Positions 63,112 through 64,000 of a stretch of 64,000 bases of DNA are shown here, in pieces. The notes under the pieces were generated by a model. The model did not search any database and had not been told where the DNA came from. It saw only the letters and a list, made by a program, of their open reading frames with translations. The stretch is taken from NCBI GenBank assembly GCA_902617025.1, contig CACMVB010000004.1, forward strand, positions 26,537 through 90,536, read 5' to 3'. Positions within the stretch are counted from its first letter, which is position 1, and each line of letters starts with the position of its first letter. The position numbers and the translations under genes were made by a program. This DNA comes from an uncultured Pelagibacteraceae bacterium. GTDB taxonomy: Bacteria; Pseudomonadota; Alphaproteobacteria; Pelagibacterales; Pelagibacteraceae.

Positions 63112-63906
63112 ATGAACTACAAAAAAACTTTTAATTTTTTAAAATCTTTACCTACAAAATTAAATTCATTTTACAAAAAAAAATCAAAATCTGGAATTAA
63201 AGTAAATAATAAATCAAAAAATAAGAAAGATTTTGATCCGGTAACTAATTTTGATAAATCTTTTGAAAAATACATAAGATCATTAATTCTAAAAAAATTT
63301 CCTAACGATTCTATTATTGGAGAAGAATTTGACGATAAAAAGTCTGATAATCATTTTCAATGGTCAATCGACCCGATAGATGGAACAAGAGCTTTTGTTA
63401 TTGGAGCACCGACTTGGTCCAACTTAATAGGCCTTTCTCTTAACGAAAAATCAAAAGTTGGTTTAGCAAATTTTCCAGAATTAAATAAATTTTATATAAA
63501 CGATAAAAAAAAATCCTATATTTTCAAAAATAATAAAAAAAAAATTCTTAAATCTTCTAATAATAGCAATTTAAAAACAGTTAAAATTATCGGAAACTTT
63601 CATGGAACCTTAAGCTATGAAAGACAAAGAAAAGTTATAAAGAAATTTGGTTGGTCATTTAGGTTAGCTGGATTTGATGCTTTAAATTATTGTTTATTAG
63701 CTGAAGGAACAGTAGATGCTGTGATAGAAGCTAACTTAAAGCCTTATGATATTTTACCTTTAATACCCATCATCAAAAACTCAGGCGCAATTGTAACTAA
63801 TTGGAAAAATGAACCTGCAGAAATAGGAGGTAATATTATTGCTTCATCTAATAAAGCTTTACATAACAAGATTCTAAGATTACTAAAACCTTTTACAAAA
63901 AAATGA
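63112..63906 (+). CDS. inositol monophosphatase family protein (HisN-like)
   Basis: DPVTNFDKSFEKYIRSLILKKFPNDSIIGEEF; WSIDPIDGTRAFVIGAPTW. Confidence 0.88.
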   Translation: MNYKKTFNFLKSLPTKLNSFYKKKSKSGIKVNNKSKNKKDFDPVTNFDKSFEKYIRSLILKKFPNDSIIGEEFDDKKSDNHFQWSIDPIDGTRAFVIGAPTWSNLIGLSLNEKSKVGLANFPELNKFYINDKKKSYIFKNNKKKILKSSNNSNLKTVKIIGNFHGTLSYERQRKVIKKFGWSFRLAGFDALNYCLLAEGTVDAVIEANLKPYDILPLIPIIKNSGAIVTNWKNEPAEIGGNIIASSNKALHNKILRLLKPFTKK

Positions 63907-64000
63907 TTAATTTATTTATAAATAGAGTTTTTAGAGCTATCAAAATAGATATAGATCTTTACGAAGAAGTTGAAAAAGATAAAAAAGCGACTTTTCAAGC
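63903..64000 (+). CDS. 3'-truncated ORF, possibly YIP1-family membrane protein
   Basis: ATG overlaps upstream stop; MINLFINRVFRAIKIDIDLYEEVEKDKKATFQ; family guess from LYEEVE motif only. Confidence 0.35.
   Translation, partial: MINLFINRVFRAIKIDIDLYEEVEKDKKATFQ

Overview
This window is a compact, AT-rich chromosomal segment. Gene content and order look like a SAR11/Pelagibacter-type marine alphaproteobacterium; that assignment is from recalled knowledge, with no search run. No tRNA, rRNA, CRISPR array, prophage or IS element could be supported. In order it contains: ilvB(partial)-ilvH-ilvC-leuA running into mreB-mreC-mreD-mrdA-rodA-bactofilin; a DadA-like oxidase, a DMT permease and a D-2-hydroxyacid dehydrogenase; two tandem paralogous lipoproteins; a sulfur/redox block (metY with a tandem SAM-II/SAM-V leader, gshB, gshA, a VOC protein, cysE, msrB, ccdA, grx); a first LIV-type ABC transporter coupled to azlCD; glaH(csiD)-tctCBA; a second LIV-type ABC operon; a DUF4396/cytochrome b561/DUF411/cytochrome c' group; acnA-prpD; a glycine-riboswitch gcvT-H-P operon running into a FAD-oxidase/DUF1365/Cfa/DUF3833/SodB/SDR/TspO block; and an IMPase-family gene. 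The most interesting signals are RNA-level. (1) The metY leader carries a SAM-II antiterminator/terminator, then SAM-V, then two overlapping micro-ORFs whose two SD-AUG modules compete for one shared complementary arm. (2) A strong intrinsic-terminator hairpin is embedded in the first codons of tctB, so its T-tract encodes a Phe-rich TM segment. (3) Aptamer 2 of the glycine riboswitch has a 10-nt complement to the gcvT start region. (4) A candidate leaderless 18-aa hydrophobic micropeptide lies directly upstream of glaH. (5) Several genes have a -10 box 5-7 nt from the ATG and no SD.
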